The position numbers and the translations under genes are program-made. The notes below the pieces were generated by a model that made no database searches, was not told the DNA's origin, and saw nothing but the letters and a program-made list of their open reading frames with translations. DNA of 64,000 nucleotides, taken from positions 66,598,676-66,662,675 of the forward strand of contig CM043969.1 in NCBI GenBank assembly GCA_014529385.2, given 5' to 3'. Of the stretch, positions 20,604-32,040 are shown piece by piece; position 1 is the stretch's first letter; every line of letters starts with the position of its first letter. Source of the DNA: Adiantum capillus-veneris. Lineage: Eukaryota; Streptophyta; Polypodiopsida; Polypodiales; Pteridaceae.

Positions 20604-21007
20604 ACAGGGGTTTTTGACCTACAGGGGTTTTTGCGTCGTTATGTTGCCGAAATCAGGTTGAAAACCTGCGTTTTCAGCCCTCGCCAAGTTTGGACAGCTT
20701 TGTGAAAGCTTGTGCTAAGTGGTCGGATCGTCTATCTTTATTTGAATAAAGAAATACCGAAAGGGGCGCCAGTCTTTGGGGCCTACAAGGTGTCGGTCTC
20801 GTGTGCGCAGTGACATTCTAGTCGCTGGACGCAACTGTGTTATCTTTCCTTCTCAGTGCTCTTTGTAAAGTTAACAGGTAATTGAAATAGTACCGGCCTC
20901 TACGCTGTACAGGCCGGTTATATGGTTCCATCGATGGGATAGTCAATTTTTCTTCAAAAAGTGCAGCGTGGATTGTTGTGGGTGAAAGCAACACAGAGCT
21001 TTTCATT
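20604..21007 (+). repeat. D2 leader/LTR segment fused to D1 RNase H
   Basis: Homologous to 16,962-17,296 but joined directly to the D1 coding sequence, so the upstream LTR half is missing. It has the AATAAAGAAATACCG module at 20,746-20,783 and an extra ~50-bp segment (20,785-20,840) absent from the D1 copy. Confidence 0.7.
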
Positions 21008-23567
21008 ATGGCAGAGACGAGAGACCAAGTACCTGAAGAGGGATCTTGCTCACATGGCACAGAGAAAACTCCTTCAACTCTTCAAGAAGAGGACAGGTTG
21101 TTTAGAACTCAACTGCATTGCTGCATGGACATGTTTCAACAGTTGGCTAACAACCCAAGGGTGCAGGAGTTCTTACAGGCTCCGACACAGGGTTTTCAAT
21201 CTCCTACACACGGCATGACTGAGCCATTGCAAGAAAAGGAGATTTCCAATCCACAGAGGACTCATGATGCTCGAGGGAAAGCCCATGTAGTTAAGCAACT
21301 AGCGGTGTCCAATGATCCAAAGAAACTTGCTTAAGCTGGACAGGAACCGTTTGCGAATGGTCAAGGGAGTAATGAACAAGTTATGCGTCAGACCCTTCCA
21401 TTACCTAATAATTATCCTAGTTATTTTGGAGGTGGTTCAGTGTTTCAAGCTATGGCAGGACCTTCCACAGGTTATATGCCAAGGAATGTGTTCGGGACAA
21501 TGCAAACAGGCATGGGTAACCCTATGTACGCGAACATGGGTGTCCAACCAGGTTTTCAAGGTGCCTATGGCCAGTTTCGAGTGCCTGGAACACAATTTGG
21601 TGTGGCTGGTTTTTTGCAGCCATACGTACAAAATGCAAATACTACAGGTAAAACAGTTGATGCGAATGCTGGAATGAACAATCATGGAGCACCACTGTTA
21701 CAGGCACCTGTTTATGATAATGTGACTCCTTTGAGTCAGCCTAAGGATTACAAGGAAGGTGGGCAGGGAGTGAAGTTTGAAACTTTCAGAGGAACTCAGG
21801 ATCAATTGAAGTCTTTGACCTTCATACAGCAGTTCGACGCAACTTATGCTTGAGGAAACTTCACGGAATCTTCAAAGATACGCAAGGCTGCCACTTTTTG
21901 AAAGGAAATGCGCTTCAATGGTGGACCGCATGGTTGAACCACGGTCAAGCCCCAACAGCGTGGGTCCAATTCAAACAGCTTTTTGCGCCTGCATGGCTGA
22001 CAAACACTTTTGAAGTGGATCTGATGATAGAATGGCATGAGCTGAATGCTAGACAGTGTGCGAATCTGGAAGAGTACAATAAACAGTTTTGGGCCACACT
22101 GTTGCCAGTCACCTCTTACAGGTTTGTGCCATTGTCAGAACAGATTGAGAAGTACTGTTGCAGATTGCCCATAAAATCAGGGACTACTGAACAAAGACTA
22201 CTGTCATGAATATGTTTCAATTGATTGAAAATGCAAGAGTGGCTAGCAATCTGTCGAAGGGAGATTCCGATGGATTTAATAGCCACAAGAAAGGGTCCCA
22301 GGGCAAACAATTTTCAGCCAAGGGCAATGTTGCAGCAAAGCCTTTTGAGCCTTCCACAAAGAAGCCCTCCACTGAAGAAGGTGATACGTCCAAGAAGCAG
22401 TCTAAATCTTCTTCGGGACGCGGACAAGGGCAAAAAAGGCATTTTTCTGGCAAAACTTTTGAAGAAAGGAAAGCTCTTAGGGAGGCCCAAAAATGCTACA
22501 TTTGTGAAAAGGAAGGACATTTTGCAAATGAATGCCCATAGAAGAAATCACAGGATAAGGATGACAAGTCAGACCATAAAGGGAAGAAGCCAAAGCCAAG
22601 TGCAGGACTTGTTCCAGATTTGGTTGGAGACCAGCCAAACTCAGATGTCACGGAGCTGTGCAGAGCTTGGGGCAAAGTTAGAGACCAGACAGTGCTGGTT
22701 TTCTTTGATCCAAAGCCCGTGCATATTTCATATCACCAGAATTGGCATCAAAGTTGGGCATTCGTGCACACTGCAAAGGAGATGGGTATGACAGGGGACG
22801 CAGGTTTGGCATGCCCATGTCATTCAGAGCCTGTTACTCCCATCTTGGGGAAGCTTCGTTTGCACATTCAGAGCTATGTGGATGCAGAATTTCATACTAT
22901 GCCAATTGAGAGCTGCGATGTGTTACTTGGTATGCCATGGTGTTACAGGTTGCATGCTATGGTGGATACTTACAATAAAAAGATTACCCTTGTACATAGA
23001 GGAAAGAGTCGTGTCCTTGATGTAAAGCTTAAAGGCGAGTCGGTTCCAGTTGTTTCTACTTCTACTATTTCATCTGTAATAAAGAATCATCTTTCTGCGT
23101 ACTTGATCTTTGCAAAAGAAGTACCTGAAGTTGTAGCTAATTTGTCTACCTTATAAAGACGGGTCAACTTTTTTGAGTGGTTTCAGTGATTGTCTTTCGG
23201 ACTCTTTCCCGGGGGAGTTACCTCCTGAGAGACCTGAGGATCATACCATAGATCTTGTGCCAGCTTCTAGTCCACCTAATAGACCACCATACAGGGTTAG
23301 TGCAGCCCAACAGAAAGAGATTATGGGTCAGGTCAACGAGCTTTTAGAGAAGGGGCTGATTCAGCCCAGTTCATCCCCTTTTTGTTCGCTTGTACTCTTA
23401 GTGCAGAAGAAGGATGGTTCATGGCGCATGTGCATTGACTATCGCGCCTTGAATAAGAATACTATCAAGAACAGGTTCCCCATACCGAGGATAGATGACA
23501 TTCTTGATCGGCTTGAGGGAGCATCATTGTTTACAAGGATAGACCTAAAGAGTGGGTACCATCATAT
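21008..23567 (+). pseudogene. D2: gypsy gag-protease-RT pseudogene truncated in RT
   Basis: A close copy of D1. The gag frame from the ATG at 21,008 is open to a TAA at 21,332-21,334 that D1 shares. Capsid blocks lie at 21,383-22,200, an intact CCHC knuckle (CYICEKEGHFANEC) near 22,494-22,535, a TAG soon after where D1 has CAA, a protease region at about 22,700-23,090, and the RT start to LKSGYHH near 23,567. Several defects are identical in D1 and D2: the TAA, a lost base before HFLKG, a lost base in the LPIK segment and a broken protease active-site region. Sequence after 23,567 is unrelated. Confidence 0.85.
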
Positions 23568-24084
23568 CGCATCTGATAAATGTGGGCTCTCTTGTGAGTA
23601 ATGTTTGAGTGCATGTTTGAAAGACAAAATGACAGCACCATTTCGGTCTTGTGTTTCGAGAGAGATGAGATGGACATGATAGTAACAAGAAGTAGTCAAT
23701 CGAGACCTTGTGGAGACCTCGGATAGATCTAGATGTGATTGCTTAATACATTGCTGATTGATTATGATCCAATATCTCGATGGAAGTAGGGATGTGAATA
23801 TGATTTATATGTTCCGTGACTGTCGTCTTTGTGCAAGTACTAGATTTGTGTCGTCTAGTGCGGCAATGTCTATTGAACTGGTTTCTGGCTTATGTTTGAT
23901 TTTACAGGCGTAATCGAGGGCGATTACAATCCTTTCACGAGGGGGGTTTGTCACAAAATAATGACGTGGCATGTCCACCCGAACTAACCTCAATGATAGT
24001 GACAAAATCAAAGTTATAAGTTGTTCCACTTATGGGGTCCCGTCCAATGGGGCCCTGGGAATAAAAATTAATGAAATTGCGTGG
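23568..24084 (+). mobile_element. 3' end of a B-like element with truncated LTR
   Basis: A non-coding stretch ends with a GTAATCGAGGGCGATTAC inverted motif and the purine tract CACGAGGGGGG (PPT-like). An LTR start TGTCACAAAATAATGACGTG at 23,949 runs about 136 bp before element B2 interrupts it at 24,085. Confidence 0.6.
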
Positions 24085-24824
24085 TGTCATAAACTGCTGA
24101 CGTGTCAAGCCACTGAAGAACGGAGCCAACTTGGAGATCCCAGTCGAGGGGCCTAAACCCTAGAAGTAGGAGAAGAAGAAGAAGAAGTAGCACAAGAAGA
24201 CAAAGCAACACAAGAAGTTTTACCAACTTGCAGAGTCTCGTCAAGTGACCTATTTTTTAAAGAAGAGTTCCCACCGACTTATGACCTCGTCCGATGGCGC
24301 TTAAGGGACCTAAAGACATTAAAGTGAAGCAGAGAAAAGCCACACATACAACACTGAACACGTAACCAGTTACTGACGTGGCAGCATGATGACGTGGCAA
24401 CAATACACGGACTTCCATGTTTTGCGTTGGCAAGTGCTAATGTGGCAGGTGTACAGATTTCTGTAATTCACGCTGGCAACTTTTTGGGCTCAACGCTTAT
24501 GGGCCTGATGCTTTTGAGTTTGAAGCTTTTTATGTAGATGATTTTCATAGGCCAAGGGCCTTTAAATATGTGCAAAGGGCTCAGTCTCTGGCACTCTTCC
24601 GGGTGAAGGTGCATAGCACGAGTACCGGCATTGTACTAAGTTCAAGCAATATAAAGAAATACCAAAAGGGGCACCAAGGTTTGGGGCCAATACTCTCTTG
24701 GGGTGGAACTCCGCCACTCCCCGTCTCGTGTCGTGCATCTCTTTCAGTTCAGTTGTTATTTAAAGTGCTTAAAGTTGTTCAATCTGTTCTTTTCTGTTGG
24801 CACGCGGTGCTCGTCCCCGTGACA
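24085..24824 (+). repeat. B2 5' LTR
   Basis: 740 bp, starts TGTCATAAACTGCTGACG and ends CGTCCCCGTGACA, followed by the PBS. It contains CTGACGTGGCA and GATGACGTGGCA near 24,375-24,396, and the AAAGAAATACC module at 24,651-24,688. Confidence 0.88.
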
Positions 24825-25176
24825 GTGGTATCAGAGCTTCAGGCATGTGCTTTTTTGAAAGCATACTAGTCCTACCAAAGAGTAGACATAGCAAGATGGC
24901 GCTTCCAAGCTTTACATGAAATTTTATTCAAGAAGCCCGACTCCGGACTAATTAGCCACTCCCATCCCCGCGCAAGTGGTATCAGAGCTTCAGGCGTGTG
25001 CTTTTTTGAAAGCATACCAGTCCTACCAAAGAGTAGACATAGCAAGTCGGCGCTTCCAAGCTTTACATGAAATTTTATTCAAGAAGCCAGACTCCGGACT
25101 AATTAGCCACTCCCACCCTTACTCCATCGCGCACGCGCGCGCTCTCATCTTCATCGCTCTGTCTTACAGGGCATAA
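24825..25176 (+). repeat. B2 leader: 151-bp tandem duplication including the PBS
   Basis: GTGGTATCAGAGCTTCAGGC after the LTR is repeated 151 bp later at 24,976. The whole leader up to ATTAGCCACTCCCA is duplicated, giving two candidate tRNA-primer sites. Only the first is at the correct distance from the LTR. Confidence 0.9.
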
Positions 25177-25690
25177 GCCATAAAGATAACTTGCAAGAGA
25201 AGGATCAAAGATTTTTATTTTTTTTAAGCTGCTGTTTTTCTTTGAAAGAGTGCCATACAGTGGTGGATGTCTATAGCTACCAAGCCACGCACTCCAAGGA
25301 CTTGACAAGCTTTCAAGAGAATTTTTGCCCAAAGTTACATGCCTTCTGACATCTTCCTTCAGAGTGCAGCTCTTGGCAAAGTGGATTATCCTGAAATGCT
25401 TGCCACGAAATATCCTGAAATGCTTGCCACGAAAACCCTAGCACAATACAACTTACAGTCTTTGGACATCTTTCAATAGGTATCTCATCTTGAACCGATA
25501 ATCTTGGAGGTCAATGTGATTGGTATATCTTTGGGCTACCATCACCGCCACAGGGAGACTATTTGTCGAGGCTTGTTTTGACTATTCAAGAGCTTATAAA
25601 CTATGCTCCGGTCGGCTATAACCTTATGGAAGAAATCTAACCCTAATTGTTGGTGCAGGTTTCAGAATGGAAGCCCTGTCTACTTTTGAG
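25177..25690 (+). pseudogene. B2 gag relic
   Basis: With frame changes, this reads as a degraded gag resembling B3 (YIFGLPS; LSRLVLTIQELINYAPVGYN near 25,560-25,620, matching TMQELMDHAAIGYKLVKG of B3). A 25-bp unit (TATCCTGAAATGCTTGCCACG) is duplicated at 25,388-25,434. No zinc knuckle, protease, RT or integrase follows, so all of pol is deleted. Confidence 0.65.
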
Positions 25691-26269
25691 GTAAAAAAAT
25701 GTCAAGAATGCTTTTCAAAATTTTGTTTGAGAACTTGTTTGGTGATTCTGTTTGGAATTTGTTTGAAATGGATGGTATCTATTTTTAACCTGGTGCCAAT
25801 TTGAACTGTTTGACTCTGGTTTTAATACTGGTTTCATTGATTGTTGATTTTACTCCTGGGTAGAGTAATGAGAAATGTTGTTTTGGTATTGTTTGAACCT
25901 TGGAACGACGCAGACTGGATGTCTAGGGAGCGTTTCGTTGTATGTTGGAAAACCTTCGAACGACACAGACGAGATGTCTAGGGAACGTTTGGTTGTATGC
26001 TTGAACCTCCGAGTGATGCAGGCTGCGGTCTGGGGAGCGTTTGGTTGTACGAGTCCTCTGAGCTCATGGCCTGGACCTTTTTAGGTTATTTACAGAGGGA
26101 GTGACAAGGTAGTCGCTGATTAGTTTCATACCGCAGACCGTCTGTCTCGAGGGAGTGCTTAATTGCATTGTTCGTCGTGTCTTGTTGCATGCATATGTGA
26201 GCACTTGTGTTGCATTGTGATGTGCCAACCACTGAATATTCCTTATTGGATGAGATTTTTCTGGAAAGA
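25691..26269 (+). mobile_element. B2 non-coding 3' region, first part
   Basis: Matches 7,150-7,750 of B1. It contains three ~55-bp repeats at about 25,893-26,050 (core GGAGCGTTTGGTTGTATG) and one CTCATGGCCTGGACC unit at 26,053. It is split at 26,269/28,716 by element G. Confidence 0.8.
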
Positions 26270-27126
26270 TGTCAAGTGCAATGGAGGTGTTTATGGATTT
26301 AGCTCGGATCTAATACTCCGCACAAACACAAGGGACACTTTACTTCATTTAAAAGACTGAACCAAACTAAAAGAAAGAGAGAGACAAGAGAGAAAAGAGA
26401 CGACACGGGATGTCGGGTCCCAACGCTCAAGGGCCCCCTTGCTCTGTTGCCAGAGCAAGTACTTCTTTATTCTTGCACAAATGCTCATACAATGACTGGA
26501 TGTTGAGATGTTGATGCTAATAAGTCCTAATGTTGTGGTACTTGATGACGACGATGTCGACGACAATGATGTCAAGGGCTGAAATCTAAAAACGCTGATC
26601 TGATCTGAATCTGAAAACGCTAATTTGATCTGATCTGATCTGAATCTGATCTAAAATCTGAAAACACCGAACTGATCTGAGGCTGATTCAAAAAAGGTTG
26701 GTCTAATCTGAAATGCTGGTGATGCTGGCTGAAAACGTTGATCTTATCCTGAGAAAACGCTAGGGCTCCTGAGGTGCTGCCTGACTGATGGGTGCCTACC
26801 TCCTTGTGTCCCTGCTTCTTCTGCCTTTACTGAGTGCCCAATGGGTTTCTTCTACAGTTCCTTTTTTTCCCTACCTACATTCCAACAAGGGTAAATGAAA
26901 AGTCACTTATTAATAAATAACCCATAAGAGGTGGTTCGAGCGGTAAAATGCTTGCATGATGAAATGATTGTTCTGTGCAAGAGAGGATAATGCAACTGTC
27001 ACCGGCCTAGGCATGCACGTCCTGCTAGAGGCTCACCAAGGTACCAGGCTCAGTCCTAAGCTACTAAATCATGCTACATTGTGGCAGAACATGTCCATGT
27101 AGCGCAAGTGAAGTGCGCACGTGACA
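26270..27126 (-). repeat. Element G 3' LTR (left)
   Basis: Matches 27,861-28,715. It contains CTGATCTGA-rich repeats near 26,590-26,660 and, on the minus strand, AATAAAGAAGTAC near 26,460-26,472, a relative of the R-region module of the other families. Confidence 0.9.
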
Positions 27127-27461
27127 TCCCCCCCTATTAAAGGTGAGGCACAACTGCCGAACTTCTATTTGTGCTTCTTACGTTGAATGCTTCTGATGCA
27201 TGTGGATGCATAACCAATGAAGATTCCTCCAGACGAGTGGGTACTACGGATGTAGATCTGGTGCGATGTCAACACCTACCATACGAGTTTCCCGGTAACC
27301 TTACTACTGTCGCAGAATACCAGCCTTCGTGCTGACTCTGCCTTGAGAGCAAGTACGACCACTCGAATAGCCTTGTCGTGAAAACATTGCGGGTGAAGCT
27401 GAAAGGAAAAGGTGCTCGAAGGTATTTCCAAGGGTTTCTTGTCAACGGAAGTGGATGTATG

Positions 27462-27665
27462 CTACATGCGAATGCGAATGCGAATGCGAATGCGAATGCG
27501 AATGCGAATGCGAATGCAGAAGAGGCTAGAAATCTTGTCGCCAACTCCTTCCATAACCGCATAAGAGGCAAGTAGATCCTGGTACTCAAAATCCAGGTTC
27601 TCGTGTATCCAATGTCGATCTTCCTTCAAAGACATAGCAATGAAGATGGGATGTGGTAAGTCCAT
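27462..27665 (-). CDS. Unidentified small frame in element G
   Basis: A 67-codon minus-strand frame starting MDLPHPIFIAMSLKEDRHWI. Its C-terminal third is only the translated hexanucleotide repeat (alternating Arg-Ile). I do not recognise it. It lies in the short internal region of element G and may be a remnant of a gag-like or captured sequence, or chance. No domain is visible. Confidence 0.25.
   Translation of the reverse strand: MDLPHPIFIAMSLKEDRHWIHENLDFEYQDLLASYAVMEGVGDKISSLFCIRIRIRIRIRIRIRIRM
27467..27517. repeat. (ATGCGA)n hexanucleotide repeat
   Basis: About eight tandem copies of ATGCGA inside element G, uninterrupted. Confidence 0.98.
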
Positions 27666-27860
27666 GGTCGAAACTCAAAGATTCTTTCAGGAAAAAAAAC
27701 TGGGAGAGGTTTCTTGGGTTCTTGATGGTTCTTGAGTTCTTGAGGTTCTTAAGGTTCTTGGTTCTTCTTGGGTTCTTTGGTTTTGCTTGGGTTCTTGATG
27801 GTTCTTGGATTCTTCCCTTGAGTTCGCGAAGCCGAAGCACACGCAGAGCACTGATACCAA

Positions 27861-27974
27861 TGTCGAGTGCAGCGGAAGTGTTTATGGATTGAGCTCGGAT
27901 CTAGTACTCCGCACAAACACAAGGGACAGTTTACTTCACTTGAAAGACTGAACTGAATTGAAAGAAAGAGAGAG

Positions 27975-28012
<38 letters not shown>

Positions 28013-28715
28013 AGACGGCACGGGATGTCCGGTGTCAACCCTCAAGGGGCCCCCTACTCTGTTGCCATAGCAAGTATTTCTTTATTCTTGCACAAATGCT
28101 CATACAATGACTGGATGCTGAGATGCTGATGCTAATGGGTACTAATGTTGTGGTACTTGATGACGACGAGGTCAAGGCTGAAATCTGAAAACGCTGACCG
28201 GATCTGAATCTAAAAACGCTGATCTCATCTGATTTGATCTGAATCTAATCTGAAATCTGAAAACGCTGAACTGATCTGAGGCTGGATCAGAAAACGCTGG
28301 TCTGATTTGAATGCTAGCGATGCTGGCTGAGAACGTTGATCTTGTCCTGAGAAAACGCTAGGGCTCCTGAGGTGTTGTCTTACTGCTGGGTGCCTGTCTC
28401 CTTGTGTCCCTACTTCTTCTGCATCTACAGAGTGCCCAACAGGTTTCTTTTATAGTTCCTTTAGCCATTTGCCCTACCTATATTCCAGCATGGGTAAATG
28501 AAAAGTCACTTATTAATAAATGACCTATAAGAGGTGGTTCAAGCGGTAAAATGCCTGCATGATGAAATGACGAGGGTAATGCAACTGTGACCGGCCTGGG
28601 CATGCACGTCTTGCTAGAGGCGCACAAAGGTGCCAGGCTCAGTCCTAAGCTACTGAATCATGCTAGATTGTGGCAGAACATGTCCACGTAGCGCAAGTGA
28701 AGTGCGCACGTGGCA
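27861..28715 (-). repeat. Element G 5' LTR (right)
   Basis: Starts at TGTCGAGTGC on the plus strand, immediately after the reversed PBS, and ends ACGTGGCA. A (GA)n run near 27,977-28,010 is longer than in the left LTR. Confidence 0.9.
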
Positions 28716-28948
28716 TAAGCCAACGACCCGGGATATCAAGAACTCCAATCTGGAGTGAGACTCCTTATTGGATGAGATTTTTCTGGGGAGCCAACGACCC
28801 AGGATATCAAGAGTTCCAATCTGGAATGAGAAACTGATTGTCCCTCCTAATGTCCCTTGGAATGACCCTCGCAAATTTTGGGCTAACTTGAATTTTTTTG
28901 CAGATATGTTGTAATTGCAAACGATTACTTTCTTTCAAGAAGGGAAGA
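28716..28948 (+). mobile_element. B2 non-coding 3' region, second part, with PPT
   Basis: Continues B2 after element G. A ~80-bp unit (CCAACGACCCGGGATATCAAG) is tandemly duplicated at 28,722-28,828. The GATTGTCCCTC block matches B1, and TTTCAAGAAGGGAAGA (PPT) borders the LTR. Confidence 0.8.
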
Positions 28949-29710
28949 TGCCACAAACTGCTGACGTGTCAAGCCACTGAAGAACGGAGCCAACTTGTAG
29001 ATCCCGGTCGATGGGCCTAAACCCTAGAAAAAGGAGAAGCAGAAGTAGTAGAAGAAGACGAAGCAACACAAGAAGTTTTACCAACTTGCAAAGTCTCGTC
29101 GAGTGGCCTATTTTTTAAAGAAGAGTTCCCACCAAATTATGGGACCCCATCCGATGGGGCCCAGGGGACCCAAAGGAATTAAAGTGAAGCAACCCACACC
29201 CACACACACAAAACTGAACGTGTAACCAGCTGATGACGTGGCAGCTGTACGAACATCCCATAATTTATGCTATCATGATGACGTGGCAATAGTACGGATT
29301 TCCACGTTTTGCACTCGCAGGTGGTCACGTGGAAGATGTACGGATTTCTGTAATTCACGTTGGTAGCTTTTTGGGCTCAACGCTTTTGGGCCTGATGCTT
29401 TTGAGTTTGAAGCTTTTATGTAACTGCTTTTCATAGGCCAAGGGCCTTTACATATGTGCAGAGGGCTCAGTCTCTGGCACTCTTCTGGGTGAAGGTGCAG
29501 AGCGTGAGTGCAGGCATTGTACTAAGTTCAAGTATTATAAAGAAACACCGAAAGGGGCGCCAAGGTTTGGGGCCAGTGCTCTCTTGGGGTGGAACTCCGT
29601 CACTCCCTGTCTCATGTCGTGCATCTCTTTAAATTCAGTTGTTATTTGAAGTGCTTAAAGTTGTTCAGCCTGTTCTTTTCTGTTGGCACGTGGTGCCTGT
29701 CCCCATGACA
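28949..29710 (+). repeat. B2 3' LTR
   Basis: 762 bp, TGCCACAAACTGCTGACG to GTCCCCATGACA. GATGACGTGGCA occurs twice (near 29,232 and 29,276), with CACGTGGAAG near 29,329. The module is at 29,537-29,574. Flanks (CGTGG before the 5' LTR, TCGAG after this one) do not match, so the pair may be recombinant or eroded. Confidence 0.85.
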
Positions 29711-30057
29711 TCGAGCTATTGACGTGGAGGCCAGTACGATTTTTCGCAAATCACACTGATCTCGCATGCTATACGGACGCCCGTGTTTTGGGGCGCTTCT
29801 TACGCTAGCAGCCTTCAACGCTAGTTTGAGAGATCAGATGCTTTGGAACTTGTAGCTTTTCATGTATTGCTTTTAGGCCCAGAGCCTACATAAGAATTGC
29901 CGGGGCCTCTCTCCCTCAGATTAGCTTGGGAGCATTGAGCAGACAGAGAGGACCCTCGGACATTGTACATTGCCAAACTTAATATAAAAAAAGAAATACC
30001 GAAAGGGGCACCGGACTTTAAGGCCAATCTCTCTCTGGGCACGGAACTATGTCGAGC

Positions 30058-30059
<2 letters not shown>
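29711..30059 (+). repeat. C-family LTR, left part
   Basis: Matches 13,897-14,213, including the AAGAAATACCGAAAGGGG module at 29,992 and the TATA region. It is interrupted by a CT microsatellite and LINE; the LTR end is at 31,099-31,186 (TTCAGTGATTTTGAAGTTT ... CTGTAACA). Confidence 0.75.

Positions 30060-30093
<34 letters not shown>
30060..30093. repeat. (CT)n microsatellite left of LINE
   Basis: About 17 CT repeats, probably the 5' half of the tract into which the LINE inserted. Confidence 0.95.
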
Positions 30094-31101
<1,008 letters not shown>

Positions 31102-31186
31102 TGTGTGTGTTAAAGTTCAGTGATTTTGAAGTTTATGTTCGTGTGTTGCTATTGATTTCTGGTTTGGAGTGTCCAAACCTGTAACA

Positions 31187-32040
31187 CAGTCCCAACAGTA
31201 AGAGGCACCCCTCCTCCATACAAGCCAACGATCCCACCTTATACATGCTCCAAAAGGGCTCAATTCATCTATAGGTCGCCATCTAACTCTTGGCTCCATA
31301 TCTAAGAAAGTAGCATTCCTCCCCAAGAAACCTGGAAAGGGTAGTCTTGCATCTACTGCATGTGCATCATCTGCTACTGCACTTGTTAAATCTGATGCTA
31401 CTAGGTAACGATGTGTTGAATCCCTTCTTGTTCGTGAAAGATTTTGTCGCTATAACCTTCGCTTTTGCTTTTAATTGAGGATTGATCACCCCCTTCCACC
31501 GCCTAATAACTGTGTTCATCAACTAAATCTTTATGTGTTTTCCATAGAGTGCATCATGAGAGTGAGTACCAGAGTGCTCCATGAGAAGATTTACTTCGGC
31601 TTCTCCAGCTTTGTCATGATCGACTGGATTTGCTGTGCCTCTGGCTACTTTGCCTAGCCGTTAAAATTGACAGCCACTTCCTGTTCTGGCTCCTCGTCTT
31701 CGACTTCTTCAACTTCCTCTTCCACTTCCTCTTTCACATACTCATATTCCTCCTCTTACGTGATGACTAGGAAGTCGGGGACTAAATTGAAACCTGTTGT
31801 TTCTGTCAAGGGCTATTTTGCCTGTGAAAACAGGTGCTTCAGAAAAACCTCCTGTCATTTGACATGGTAGAATCTCGAAATTGCCTATCATTTTCCATGT
31901 TTATACCTTGAAATTTATGTTATACGTGGCAAATCATGTAGGTTGGTCACTTTACACAAAGCATATGAGAGGGGGCTTGGAAAATTGCATGTCAAAAGAA
32001 ATTTCTACTATGCCTGTCAATTTGGTGCTCTGATATCACA
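31187..32040. other. Unassigned; possible minus-strand retroelement internal part
   Basis: No clear coding domain. A minus-strand acidic stretch near 31,690-31,760 (EEVEEEVEEVEDEEPEQE) could be a low-complexity gag remnant. At 32,020-32,034 the minus strand reads TGATATCAGAGCACC, one change from a PBS, so an LTR could start to the right. Confidence 0.35.

Larger units (their letters stand above)
26270..28715 (-). mobile_element. Element G: non-autonomous LTR retrotransposon, minus strand
   Basis: LTRs 26,270-27,126 and 27,861-28,715 (857 and 855 bp) flank only 734 bp. On the minus strand it starts TGYCACGTGCGCACTTC and ends CTCGACA, with a TGGTATCAG PBS at 27,851-27,860 and the purine tract AATAGGGGGGGA at 27,127-27,138. 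The internal region has no gag or pol; it holds a GGTTCTTG-rich repeat (27,700-27,830), a short unidentified frame and a hexanucleotide repeat. Flanks (AAAGA/TAAGC) match only partly, so the target duplication is degraded or altered by a local duplication at 28,720-28,840. Confidence 0.85.

Noticed and set aside
26920-27060. A GGTTCGAGCGG stretch resembling a tRNA B box (possible SINE or tRNA)
   Set aside because: It is within the element G LTR in both copies, with no A box at the right distance and no cloverleaf.
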